DNA of 14,670 nucleotides from Chloroflexota bacterium. GTDB taxonomy: Bacteria > Chloroflexota > Dehalococcoidia > Lucifugimonadales > JACPCL1. The notes under the pieces are model-generated. The model searched no databases and was not told the origin of the DNA. It saw nothing but the letters and a program-made list of their open reading frames with translations. Both the position numbers and the translations under genes were made by a program. The stretch is taken from NCBI GenBank assembly GCA_016210375.1, contig JACQUH010000301.1:1-14670 (forward strand), written 5' to 3'. Position 1 is the first letter of the stretch. The number at the start of each line of letters is the position of its first letter. This document shows, in pieces, positions 7,049 to 13,651 of this stretch.

Positions 7049-8062
7049 CTAGTCTTGCTTCTCCACCAGGGGCTCTCCGGCTTTGGCTAAAGAGGCCGTG
7101 GCCGACCGCTCAATGGCCTCCGCCAGCTCCAGCACGCGGATGCCATCTCTCGCAGTGACCAGGGGAGTGCGCCCCTCCCGCACGCAATCCACAAAGTGCT
7201 TCAGCTCGGCGTATAGCGGCTCCACCATAGGCACGTACACCTGCTCCACCACGCCCTGCTGGCGGTACATCACCTTCTCTTGCTCGGCCCGGTAGTCAGA
7301 GATGGCCTCCCGGTGGACGACCACGGTGCGGGCCAGGAGGTCCGCCTGCACGACACCGCCCTCGCAGATGGCGGTAAGCTCCCGCACCTTCTGCTGGCTG
7401 ATCTTGCTGGCGGTCAGGCTGGCCATGACGCCGCTGGCAAAGAGCAGGTGGGCCGAGGCGTGGTCCAGGTTGGGCACCTTGGCCTGGATGCCCAGGGCCT
7501 GAAGGTCAACGACGGGGCTGTCCGCCAGGGTGAGGCACAGGTCCAGGTCGTGCACCATCAGGTCCAGGACGGCGCTGGTTTCGGCGGCCCGGGGCACGTA
7601 AGGGCTCAGACGGCGGGCCTCCAGGGCCAAGAGCCTCTCTTTTGCCAGCACGTTGGCCATCTCGCCAAAGGTGGGGTTAAACCGCTCCACGTGACCTGCC
7701 TGAAGCACGACGCCGTGGCGCTGGGCGGCCTGGTCCAACTCCCGGGCCTGGGCCGCAGTGCTGGCTACCGGCTTCTCCATCATCCCGTGCAGGCCACGGC
7801 TGATACACTCAAGGCCGATGGCGTGGTGCATGGCGGTGGGGGCGGCAATGGTTACTGCCTCCACCTTGCCCAAGAGCTGCCGGTAGTCCGTGTAAGGCTC
7901 GGCCCCGTACAGCGCGGCGATGGAGCCAGCCACTTGCGCATTGGCGTCTGCTACGCCCACGAGCTTGACGCCTGGGAGGGAAGCCAGGATTCGGGCGTGG
8001 TGCTGGCCCATGCTCCCCACGCCGATGACACCTACAGTTATGGTGCGGTGGTTCTTGTTCAA
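7049..8062 (-). CDS. Gfo/Idh/MocA-family NAD(P)-dependent sugar oxidoreductase
   Basis: A 337-residue two-domain oxidoreductase. The N-terminal Rossmann fold has GVIGVGSMGQHHARI (11-25, GxGxxG) and an acidic residue, D39, that would bind the ribose. EKP at 96-98 supplies the conserved Lys97. GHVERFNP (123-130) and the VHDLDL stretch (170-175, His/Asp proton relay) lie in the substrate domain. The HVERFNP stretch is, from memory, common in enzymes annotated as UDP-N-acetylglucosamine 3-dehydrogenases (GnnA/WlbA-like), and pairing with a UDP-GlcNAc 2-epimerase fits a diamino-sugar or uronic-acid pathway, but an exact substrate is not proven. TTG 8062 is the only conventional start between the in-frame TGA upstream and the Rossmann motif. 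The open frame extends about 26 codons further upstream without ATG, GTG or TTG. Its Shine-Dalgarno is poor (GGGG about 7 bases before). It is the first gene of the tight operon. Confidence 0.9.
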   Translation of the reverse strand: MNKNHRTITVGVIGVGSMGQHHARILASLPGVKLVGVADANAQVAGSIAALYGAEPYTDYRQLLGKVEAVTIAAPTAMHHAIGLECISRGLHGMMEKPVASTAAQARELDQAAQRHGVVLQAGHVERFNPTFGEMANVLAKERLLALEARRLSPYVPRAAETSAVLDLMVHDLDLCLTLADSPVVDLQALGIQAKVPNLDHASAHLLFASGVMASLTASKISQQKVRELTAICEGGVVQADLLARTVVVHREAISDYRAEQEKVMYRQQGVVEQVYVPMVEPLYAELKHFVDCVREGRTPLVTARDGIRVLELAEAIERSATASLAKAGEPLVEKQD

Positions 8063-8157
8063 GGGAGGTCCCCAGCTTTTTCCCAGGCGGTGCGATTCAT
8101 GGGCAATCTCAAAATGCTCCTCGGCACCGCCCCCTGATGGTCATTGACTAAATAACC

Positions 8158-8163
8158 TGTCAA
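8158..8163 (-). promoter_or_regulatory. Possible -35 hexamer inside the left terminal repeat, pointing into the operon
   Basis: The minus strand reads TTGACA, a perfect sigma70 -35 hexamer, about 95 bases before TTG 8062. The hexamers at 16-18 bases spacing (ACCATC, CCATCA, CATCAG) are poor matches to TATAAT, at best three of six. It is a weak promoter candidate only. Confidence 0.2.
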
Positions 8164-8189
8164 TTGGGTTTCGACCTAACCCCCTCTGG

Positions 8190-8217
8190 CTCCCCCTTCC
8201 CGCACGGGAAGGGGGAG
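8190..8217. repeat. Inverted repeat (hairpin 1 of the MITE-like element)
   Basis: A perfect 13-bp stem (CTCCCCCTTCCCG pairing with CGGGAAGGGGGAG) has only the bases CA between the arms, so the real loop would open one or two pairs. It is very C/G-rich and stable on either strand. Confidence 0.85.
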
Positions 8218-8228
8218 AAGACAGGTTT

Positions 8229-8267
8229 GCATCGGTGTGATGCGGCAAGGCCGCATCACACCGATGC
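8229..8267. repeat. Inverted repeat (hairpin 2 of the MITE-like element)
   Basis: A perfect 18-bp stem at 8229-8246 and 8250-8267 (arm GCATCGGTGTGATGCGGC) encloses the three-base loop AAG. It lies near the centre of the element and is the longest perfect inverted repeat noticed in the window. No T-run follows on either strand, so it is not a standard terminator. Confidence 0.9.
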
Positions 8268-8283
8268 TTCAGAATATCGTCCC

Positions 8284-8302
8284 CCTCTCCTCCCAGGAGA
8301 GG
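8284..8302. repeat. Inverted repeat (hairpin 3 of the MITE-like element)
   Basis: An 8-bp stem (CCTCTCCT with AGGAGAGG) and a CCC loop. It is the same C/T-rich style as hairpin 1 and near-symmetrical to it about the central hairpin. Confidence 0.75.
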
Positions 8303-8362
8303 AGGACCACAGGGGGAGAGGTTGGGTCTCATTGGCAAGGTAATTGTTCAATGACCTGAAAG

Positions 8363-8392
8363 GGCTGGTATCATGCCCCAGCCTTCAGGCTG
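8363..8392 (-). terminator. Overlapping hairpins just downstream of the antiporter gene
   Basis: Two stems share one arm. GGCTGG (8363-8368) pairs with CCAGCC (8378-8383), and CAGCCT (8379-8384) pairs with AGGCTG (8387-8392) across a TC loop. They lie about 30 bases after the antiporter stop. On the minus strand the 8363-8383 stem is followed by CTTTC rather than a true T-run, so this is at best a weak intrinsic terminator. Confidence 0.3.
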
Positions 8393-8422
8393 CGGTGGAT
8401 AAAACCGTTTTGAGGAAGTTGC

Positions 8423-9733
8423 TCAACGGTCAGGTGCATGGCCGGAGCCTGCTTCTGCAGGCTCCTTATGCCGAGCGAGCCACGCAGAGAACTCCTTGGC
8501 CTCTCGCCAGGCATACCTGCCCAGGAGCCGCACCCTCCACGGGTCTTTGATGAGGAGGCCAGCGGCGGCAAGGAGGTAGACGCCAGCAAGCACCCTGTGG
8601 GCGGAAGACGTGAAGAACACCAGCCCCGCAATGAACATACCCAAGAGCAGGAGGGCGACCAGCAGGTTCATCCGCCTGCGGGCAAGAAACACCACTGCCA
8701 TGAGGGCCAGGGAAGCGGTCAGGAAGAACTCCATGGCCTGCCGGGGGCCCAGAGGCACTGAGAGAAACTGGCCAGCAGAAATGCTGTAGATCACAGGCAT
8801 GGACCCAATGAGCACCGTCATCTGGTTAACCCCTGCCGAAACCAGCACCGTTATCCCCGCGGCCGGGTTCGCCCTGGCAGTGTAAAAGAGGGCCACCACC
8901 ATCTCGGGTGACTCCGAGGCCAGAGGGGCTAGCCACTGGATAAGGTAGAACTCGTCAATGCCGAAAGTCCGCCCGGTCTCCACCAGGCCATGCACAAAAG
9001 GCTCTACCGCGGCGAAAATGATGCCAGCGGAATAGAGGAACAGGAACAAGACTACCATCCTGCGCGGTAGCCTGGGCAGGTTGCCCAGGGTCTCCGAAGG
9101 GCCGGCCAGGTCTGGCTCCTCTACCCCAGCACGGGAGCTGAGGATGAGGTACACCACGTAGAGGGCAATCAGCAGGACTCCCATGGGCAAGCTGACGGCC
9201 TTCATGAAGAAGACCAGGAAGACCAGCAGGGTGGCTACTGCCAGGAAAGCCAGTTCCCGGGCCAGCTTGGCCGGCAAGATGAGGCCTGCCCGTACCCTGA
9301 ACCAGAAGATGATGGTCACCAGAGACCACCCCAGGCCAATGAGCAAGCGATTTGACCCTGTGACATTCGCGGCCAGTCTGCCCACTGCCGCCGCGTGCTC
9401 TGGGGTGGGGCCGACGTTTGCGCCGGCGTCCCACGCCAGGAAGGCCTCTACTGTGTACTCGGGCAGGATTGCAATGAGGGCCAAGACGGCGATGGCAAAG
9501 GCGGCTGATATGTCTTTCTGGGCGGCCTCGGCAGCCCACGAGAGGATGAAAGCAGCGCCCATGATGCCCACGCCATAGATCAATGCGGCGACCTGGGGCA
9601 TCTCTTCGCTTATGTGGTAGCCGGCTGTTACCTCTAGTACCCGGAAAACAAGACCTGGAACGCCCAGGGCCATGGCCAGGAAAATAAGAGCGAACCCCTT
9701 GGCCCTGCTACGGGTTGTCACGTCAACGGCCAT
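8423..9733 (-). CDS. CaCA-family (sodium/calcium exchanger-like) cation antiporter
   Basis: A 436-residue polytopic inner-membrane protein with about ten or more hydrophobic segments arranged as two halves. Each half carries a version of the alpha-repeat that forms the ion site. The first has ILPEYTVEAF (89-98) followed by NVTGSN (123-128). The second has APLASESPEMVV (269-280) followed by GVNQMT (301-306). The Pro-Glu pairs E92 and E277 are the expected ion-binding acids. The second GSN is changed to GVNQ, so the family match is divergent though clear. A basic/acidic cytoplasmic linker (about 200-225) separates the halves. ATG 9733 has AGGGAG at 9740-9745 with a 6-base spacing. The C-terminal 40 residues are soluble. 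The cation is not predictable (Ca2+ or another cation against Na+ or H+). It is separated by 193 bases from asnB and 360 from the glycan operon, so it is probably its own transcription unit. Confidence 0.85.
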   Translation of the reverse strand: MAVDVTTRSRAKGFALIFLAMALGVPGLVFRVLEVTAGYHISEEMPQVAALIYGVGIMGAAFILSWAAEAAQKDISAAFAIAVLALIAILPEYTVEAFLAWDAGANVGPTPEHAAAVGRLAANVTGSNRLLIGLGWSLVTIIFWFRVRAGLILPAKLARELAFLAVATLLVFLVFFMKAVSLPMGVLLIALYVVYLILSSRAGVEEPDLAGPSETLGNLPRLPRRMVVLFLFLYSAGIIFAAVEPFVHGLVETGRTFGIDEFYLIQWLAPLASESPEMVVALFYTARANPAAGITVLVSAGVNQMTVLIGSMPVIYSISAGQFLSVPLGPRQAMEFFLTASLALMAVVFLARRRMNLLVALLLLGMFIAGLVFFTSSAHRVLAGVYLLAAAGLLIKDPWRVRLLGRYAWREAKEFSAWLARHKEPAEAGSGHAPDR

Positions 9734-9739
9734 CTACCT

Positions 9740-9745
9740 CTCCCT
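9740..9745 (-). promoter_or_regulatory. Ribosome binding site of the antiporter gene
   Basis: The minus strand reads AGGGAG six bases before ATG 9733. An in-frame TAG lies directly upstream of that ATG, so the start is secure. Confidence 0.6.
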
Positions 9746-9773
9746 GGCAATGGGCCATGCCATCTTCAGCTTG

Positions 9774-9790
9774 AAAAACGTTCCGTTTTT
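9774..9790. repeat. Small A/T-rich hairpin in the asnB-antiporter gap
   Basis: AAAAACG and CGTTTTT pair as a 7-bp stem around TTC. It lies about 40 bases before the antiporter start and 137 bases after asnB. The minus-strand 3' arm ends in five T residues, so a weak terminator for asnB is possible, but the stem is mostly A-T. Confidence 0.25.
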
Positions 9791-9825
9791 GAATGATGTC
9801 CTGCCTGTGTCATGTGTGCTGCTAT

Positions 9826-9863
9826 GAGGGCGCAAGGCCCTCCGGCAGGCTCAGGGCAGGCTC
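9826..9863. repeat. Short inverted and direct repeats between asnB and the antiporter gene
   Basis: GAGGGC (9826-9831) and GCCCTC (9837-9842) form a 6-bp stem. Immediately after, GGCAGGCTC occurs twice (9844-9852 and 9855-9863), an 11-base period. The run CAGGCTCAGGGCAGGCTC resembles a dispersed intergenic repeat that I recall from several uncultured bacterial genomes, but a second copy is not present in this window. The rest of the 193-base gap shows no gene. Confidence 0.4.
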
Positions 9864-9926
9864 TTTCGCCCCCACGTATGGCGTCCTTGTTCGCCCCTCT
9901 CCAAAGATCCCAACGGGACCACACCA

Positions 9927-11852
9927 TCATGCCTTGAGCCAGCGGGATATTCTATCAGGCTCCGCCCCCTGTATCCATAGGGAGTACCACACCGCCAGGT
10001 TCAGCAGCATCCAGATATGATAGCCGGTAGAGCCGACGCCCTGGCGGTTGCGGCGGCACATCTCCAGCAGCGGCGACCAGTCCATTAGCTCCCGCAGCGT
10101 CGGGTTGTTTTTCAGCAGCGCCTCCGCCGCGTCCACAATGGGGCCGCGCACCATATTGCTGGCGCTGCCACAGAAGCCGGCCTTGGCGCGGTCTATCACC
10201 CAGTCCGGCAGAATGCCCCGGGCCGCCTGCTTCAGGATGTACTTGGTCTGGCCGTTCTTGAACTTCATCCCCGGCGGCACGGACAGGGCGAACCGCACAA
10301 GCTCGTGGTCCAGGTAGGGAACCCGGGCCTCCACGGAGTTGGCCATGGTCATCTTGTCCACCCGCATCAGCAGCAGCTCCGGGAGGCGGTGCTTTAGCTC
10401 CAGGTAGATCATCTCATCCAGGAGCGCCCCCTTGCCGCCGGCCTCCCTTCGCTCCTGGTACTGGCCTTGCAGCCAGTCCAGGGCCCAGTGGCCATTGCTA
10501 TAGCCGTTTAGCATAGCTCTCTTGGTAGCCTCAGGGATGCCTTCCACACCGCCCCAGAAGATGGGCGCGCTCTTGGCCGCCCGGTCCAGGTACAGCGCCT
10601 TGCCAGTACTGAGCATCCGTCTGCCGATGGCGGCGGCCGGCGCTTTCACAACCCTGGGCATGGCGGCGAAGGCCTTGTAGTACGGCTCCAGCATCATCTG
10701 GCGGGTGTAGTCCCGGTAGCCGCAGAAAAGCTCGTCGCTGCCTTCGCCCACCTGGACGACGATAACGCCGTTGTCTCTGGCAAGCTTGGCTACGTGGAAT
10801 AGAGGCACGCAGACGGGGTCGGCCAGCGGCTCGTCCTGATGGTAGGCCATCTGAGGGAGCAAGTGGACGAAATCGTCAGGGGTGATAGTCACCTCGTGGT
10901 GGCTGGCCCCAAAGTGCTCGGCCACGGCCCGGGCCTGGGACCGTTCATCCGAAGCCTGATCGCCCTGGATGGCTACGGCGAAGGTGTCCACGGGCCGGTC
11001 CATCATCCGCGACATGAGGGCCACATTGAAGCTGGAGTCTATGCCGCCGCTGAGGAACACTCCAAAGGGCACGTCGCTCATCATGCGCCGCTCTATGGAC
11101 TGGGCGAAGAGGCGGCGGACCTCCTCCACGCACTCCTCTTCGGAGAGGCGCGTGTAGCCATCCTCCGGAAAGACCGGCTCCCAGTACCGCTCCAGGCGGA
11201 TCTGTCCATTGGCCTGGACGGTCAGGCGGTGTCCCGCAGGCAGCTTCTGGATGCCTGCAAACAGTGTTTTGGGTGCAGGGACAGCGCCAAAGCTGAGGTA
11301 CAGGGAAAGGGCTTCCTGGTCTACCTGGCGCGGCACGCCAGGCTGAGACAGGATGGCCTTGATCTCTGAGGCGAAGAGGAGTCTCTCGCCCACCACGGCG
11401 TAATACAGCGGTTTGATCCCGATGCGGTCGCGGGCCAGGAGGAGCTGGCGCTTCTTTTCGTCCCAGATAGCAAAGGCGAACATGCCGATGAGGTCATTGA
11501 CGCCCTCGGGACCTCGTTCCTCATACAGGTGCAGGATGGTCTCGGTGTCGCAGTGGGTCTTGTAGCGGTGGCCCCGGGCCTCCAGGCCTGGTCGCTGGGA
11601 GGCGTGGTTGTATATCTCGCCGTTGAAGACGACCCACGCCGAGCCATCCTCGTTGGCCATAGGCTGGTGGCCGCCGGCCAGGTCAACGATGCTCAGGCGG
11701 CGGAAGCCGAAGCCAAGCCGGCGGTCGGGCGAAACGTAGACGCCCCGGTCATCCGGCCCGCGATGGGCCATGGTATCGGCCATGGCAAGGAGCTGGGGCT
11801 CCGCAAGGCCACCTGGCCCGCCGAAATCAAGGACGCCGCAGATGCCGCACAT
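9927..11852 (-). CDS. asnB: Asparagine synthase (glutamine-hydrolysing) family amidotransferase
   Basis: A 641-residue, two-domain cytosolic enzyme of the AsnB family. The glutaminase domain starts with the nucleophile Cys2 (CGICGVLDF), followed by HRGPDD (30-35), RLSIVDL (52-58), NGEIYNH (77-83) and GMFAFAIWD (123-131). The synthetase domain has the PP-loop FLSGGIDSS (266-274) and the GEGSDELFCGY stretch (369-379), which differs from the common GEGGDELFGGY. The C-terminal part is complete. The length is in the range of the longer AsnB paralogues found in capsule and exopolysaccharide clusters, where they are thought to amidate sugars or other carboxylates. True asparagine synthesis remains equally possible. 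ATG 11852 is fixed because processing must expose Cys2. The Shine-Dalgarno is weak. The gene follows the beta-helix gene by 75 bases and may have its own promoter there. Confidence 0.93.
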   Translation of the reverse strand: MCGICGVLDFGGPGGLAEPQLLAMADTMAHRGPDDRGVYVSPDRRLGFGFRRLSIVDLAGGHQPMANEDGSAWVVFNGEIYNHASQRPGLEARGHRYKTHCDTETILHLYEERGPEGVNDLIGMFAFAIWDEKKRQLLLARDRIGIKPLYYAVVGERLLFASEIKAILSQPGVPRQVDQEALSLYLSFGAVPAPKTLFAGIQKLPAGHRLTVQANGQIRLERYWEPVFPEDGYTRLSEEECVEEVRRLFAQSIERRMMSDVPFGVFLSGGIDSSFNVALMSRMMDRPVDTFAVAIQGDQASDERSQARAVAEHFGASHHEVTITPDDFVHLLPQMAYHQDEPLADPVCVPLFHVAKLARDNGVIVVQVGEGSDELFCGYRDYTRQMMLEPYYKAFAAMPRVVKAPAAAIGRRMLSTGKALYLDRAAKSAPIFWGGVEGIPEATKRAMLNGYSNGHWALDWLQGQYQERREAGGKGALLDEMIYLELKHRLPELLLMRVDKMTMANSVEARVPYLDHELVRFALSVPPGMKFKNGQTKYILKQAARGILPDWVIDRAKAGFCGSASNMVRGPIVDAAEALLKNNPTLRELMDWSPLLEMCRRNRQGVGSTGYHIWMLLNLAVWYSLWIQGAEPDRISRWLKA

Positions 11853-11891
11853 TCAGAACGCTTTGGTCTTCCAACCACACGCTTTGTGGGA

Positions 11892-11900
11892 ATGATACCA
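11892..11900 (-). promoter_or_regulatory. Possible extended -10 promoter element upstream of asnB
   Basis: The minus strand reads TGG TATCAT, a TGn-extended -10 with five of six TATAAT positions matching, about 40 bases before the asnB ATG. No good -35 hexamer was found at standard spacing, so it is a weak call. Confidence 0.3.
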
Positions 11901-11927
11901 CGGGCCGGCTGCGAAGTTGACTGACTG

Positions 11928-13517
11928 CTATCCCTCTCCTACTGTCGCGCGCCAATAAAACGTAACTCCGCTCGCACCTGGGTCTGCGTTCAGGTTGATG
12001 GTGAATTGAGTAGCGGTCAAACTACTTACCCAGTACCAGCCTATGGCGTTTGTCGGGTTGTTGCTAGGGGTTAGTTGTACTCTTGTCGGCGCAGCAACCA
12101 GCCCATGGTTGACCTGGATCGCAGTGGTCCCGCCGGCCACCATTGCAGTTCCCGAGTTCTCAGTAGTGTAGCCAGTGTTGCGCGACACTAATAGGTTTCC
12201 ACTCCTGTTGGTTATGGTTACTCCGTCAAACATATTGTCTCTTATCACAACTTTGCCGATTCCCTCAGCGTCATTCAATACAACGTCAGCATGGGCAATA
12301 TAGTTATCTGACAGAGTGGTTCTGCCTGCAGTAATAAGCAGTTTTGGTCTTTCTGCGCCCCCGGTCCAGGGTCGGATAATGTTTCCCGAAATAAGCGATT
12401 CAGTAGAGGCACTAAGAATCACGTTCTCTATTGGGCCTGCAGCTATTATCACGTTGTTCTGAATGTTAATACCGCTGAATCCCGGCCAGGTTCTGATAGC
12501 GCTTCCTACGGCGCCTCCTGGCATCACATTGATAGTGTTGTTGGTCAGGTTTATGTCATTGCCGGCGTCCACACTGATTACAACCCCCGCTGGCCCAGTA
12601 ATCTCAAAGTGGTTGTTGGCTATTTCTCCCGGCCCCTCCAGTAGTTCAACGGTGTCGCTGTTAGCATTACCTATCCAGTTGTTTCTAATGAACACGCCTT
12701 TGCCCCGTAGAAATATGCAGAGTGTCCTGCAGTTTTCAATTCTGGTATTCTCAACAACGATGTTGCGCACTGGTTGCAAGGTGATAGCACTACTTGCCCG
12801 TATGCCGGTAGTCTCAAATCTATTCACTTCGGTCTGCGCCTGCTTGGCCCGATTCGCATTTATCTGCATATCCCGTACGGTGATATTCTCCAGGTTGTTT
12901 CCTATGATGCGAATTACGTTCTTGTCCGTGTTCCCGTCAGTGAGTGTGAGTTTTGTCCCCATCCCACTTCCTGATAACACAACATTGCTGGTCTGGATAA
13001 GGATGCCACCGAAAGTACCATCGACTCCATTGATAGAGAAATCGCCTTCTGTGAGATGGACCTCACCTCCACCTGGAGGAAGGGAGTCTAGGGCAAGGTT
13101 GATTTCCGTTTGGTCGTTCTCTCCGTTGGCTATGTAGTCACAATGCGAAGTGTCCGCAGCGTTGCGTGCACATACAATGGAGGTGGCGGTACGGCCTGGA
13201 ACGGTCCCGCCCCCGACAGTTTTGGCCATACTTCCTCTGGCATCGTTGACAAACGCTTGCGCCGCGGCCAGCGCCTCCGTGCTCAGCTTGGCCTGGGATG
13301 TTTGGACCTGTTGAGCCAATGTAGCCATTTCTTTTTCTAGCTGATCGCTTCGGATATTAGACTGCTGCAGCTTGAGCTGTGTGGCAGACAGGCTATTTGT
13401 TACACCCAGGTAGCTCCAAACAGCTCCTAGCCCCACTACTACCGCCACCACCAGGCCCAACACCGCCAACACTGCGGGCGCTCTGCTCTTTTCTTCTTCC
13501 CATTCGCCCTGTTCCAC
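11928..13517 (-). CDS. Membrane-anchored right-handed beta-helix (pectate-lyase-like) surface protein
   Basis: 529 residues with a clear modular order: a short acidic cytoplasmic start, one membrane segment at about 13-37 (AVLAVLGLVVAVVVGLGAVW), a coiled coil rich in Gln, Leu and Glu at about 41-80, and a linker. Then, from about 113 to 445, come repeating strands with Asn-rich turns (NNTIN, NNVII, GNIIR, DNYIA, RDNMF, SRNTG) typical of parallel beta-helices. The helix opens with a Cys pair (C116, C126) and PPGGGEVHLTEGDF (147-160), a common beginning in this fold. The last 74 residues form a separate module (VNHGLVAAPTRVQ, then TINLNADPGASG) like C-terminal domains in tailspike-type proteins. 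This type II topology puts the helix outside the cell. It may bind or cleave polysaccharide; no catalytic residues can be assigned. GTG 13517 has AAGGAGG 4 bases upstream; the nearby ATG at 13503 is out of frame. Confidence 0.8.
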   Translation of the reverse strand: MEQGEWEEEKSRAPAVLAVLGLVVAVVVGLGAVWSYLGVTNSLSATQLKLQQSNIRSDQLEKEMATLAQQVQTSQAKLSTEALAAAQAFVNDARGSMAKTVGGGTVPGRTATSIVCARNAADTSHCDYIANGENDQTEINLALDSLPPGGGEVHLTEGDFSINGVDGTFGGILIQTSNVVLSGSGMGTKLTLTDGNTDKNVIRIIGNNLENITVRDMQINANRAKQAQTEVNRFETTGIRASSAITLQPVRNIVVENTRIENCRTLCIFLRGKGVFIRNNWIGNANSDTVELLEGPGEIANNHFEITGPAGVVISVDAGNDINLTNNTINVMPGGAVGSAIRTWPGFSGINIQNNVIIAAGPIENVILSASTESLISGNIIRPWTGGAERPKLLITAGRTTLSDNYIAHADVVLNDAEGIGKVVIRDNMFDGVTITNRSGNLLVSRNTGYTTENSGTAMVAGGTTAIQVNHGLVAAPTRVQLTPSNNPTNAIGWYWVSSLTATQFTINLNADPGASGVTFYWRATVGEG

Positions 13518-13521
13518 TTCT

Positions 13522-13528
13522 CCTCCTT
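13522..13528 (-). promoter_or_regulatory. Ribosome binding site of the beta-helix gene
   Basis: The minus strand reads AAGGAGG followed by AGAA and then GTG 13517. The motif is strong, though the 4-base spacing is short. It supports the GTG as the real start. Confidence 0.6.
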
Positions 13529-13651
13529 GCTCGTCTAGAGTAGGGGCCTTGCCTTTTTCCGCCGCCGACCCTGGTAGAGCACCGCCAATCTGGTAGCAGC
13601 TTGCGAAGGCCCGAAGAGAGACGCCCTGCGGGACGTTCGCACGGGATCCCG

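Larger units (their letters stand above)
8139..8356. mobile_element. MITE-like palindromic element with long imperfect terminal inverted repeats
   Basis: The outer ends are exact 9-bp inverted repeats (GGTCATTGA at 8139-8147 and TCAATGACC at 8348-8356). The inner parts also align when the right end is reverse-complemented: the ACCT..TCAAT region, GACCTAACC against GACCCAACC, and CCCTCTGG against CCCTGTGG, giving about 50 bases of imperfect terminal repeat. Between them lie three strong hairpins. No protein frame is supported, and no transposase is present in the window. I saw no clear target-site duplication: flanks are CCTGAT on the left and TGAAAG on the right. It fills most of the 360-base gap between the antiporter and the operon. 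A non-autonomous transposable element is the best reading. A dispersed intergenic repeat of another kind is the alternative. Confidence 0.6.

Noticed and set aside
7280..8137. 285-codon plus-strand open frame
   Set aside because: It is antisense to the oxidoreductase gene, whose motifs are unmistakable. Its Gly/His/Val-rich composition is typical of the complement of a GC-rich gene.
8062..8140. Upstream extension of the oxidoreductase frame by about 26 codons
   Set aside because: The frame is open back to a TGA, but it contains no ATG, GTG or TTG, so the TTG at 8062 is retained.
8141..8338. 65-codon minus-strand frame inside the MITE-like element
   Set aside because: It consists of the palindromic repeat read through. 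The composition (Pro, Gly, Ser) follows the hairpins and no ribosome binding site is seen.
10839..11369. 176-codon plus-strand open frame
   Set aside because: Antisense to the AsnB PP-loop region; no start signal or motif.
12463..13137. 224-codon plus-strand open frame with hydrophobic stretches
   Set aside because: Antisense to the beta-helix repeats. The apparent hydrophobicity is the complement of repeated Asn/Ile codons (AAT/ATT), not a membrane protein.
13518..13651. Possible terminator after the LamG gene (GCGGGATCCCG palindrome and nearby GC-rich stems)
   Set aside because: The stems are short and no T-run follows on the minus strand, so I do not call a terminator. The 134-base gap otherwise shows only the ribosome binding site.
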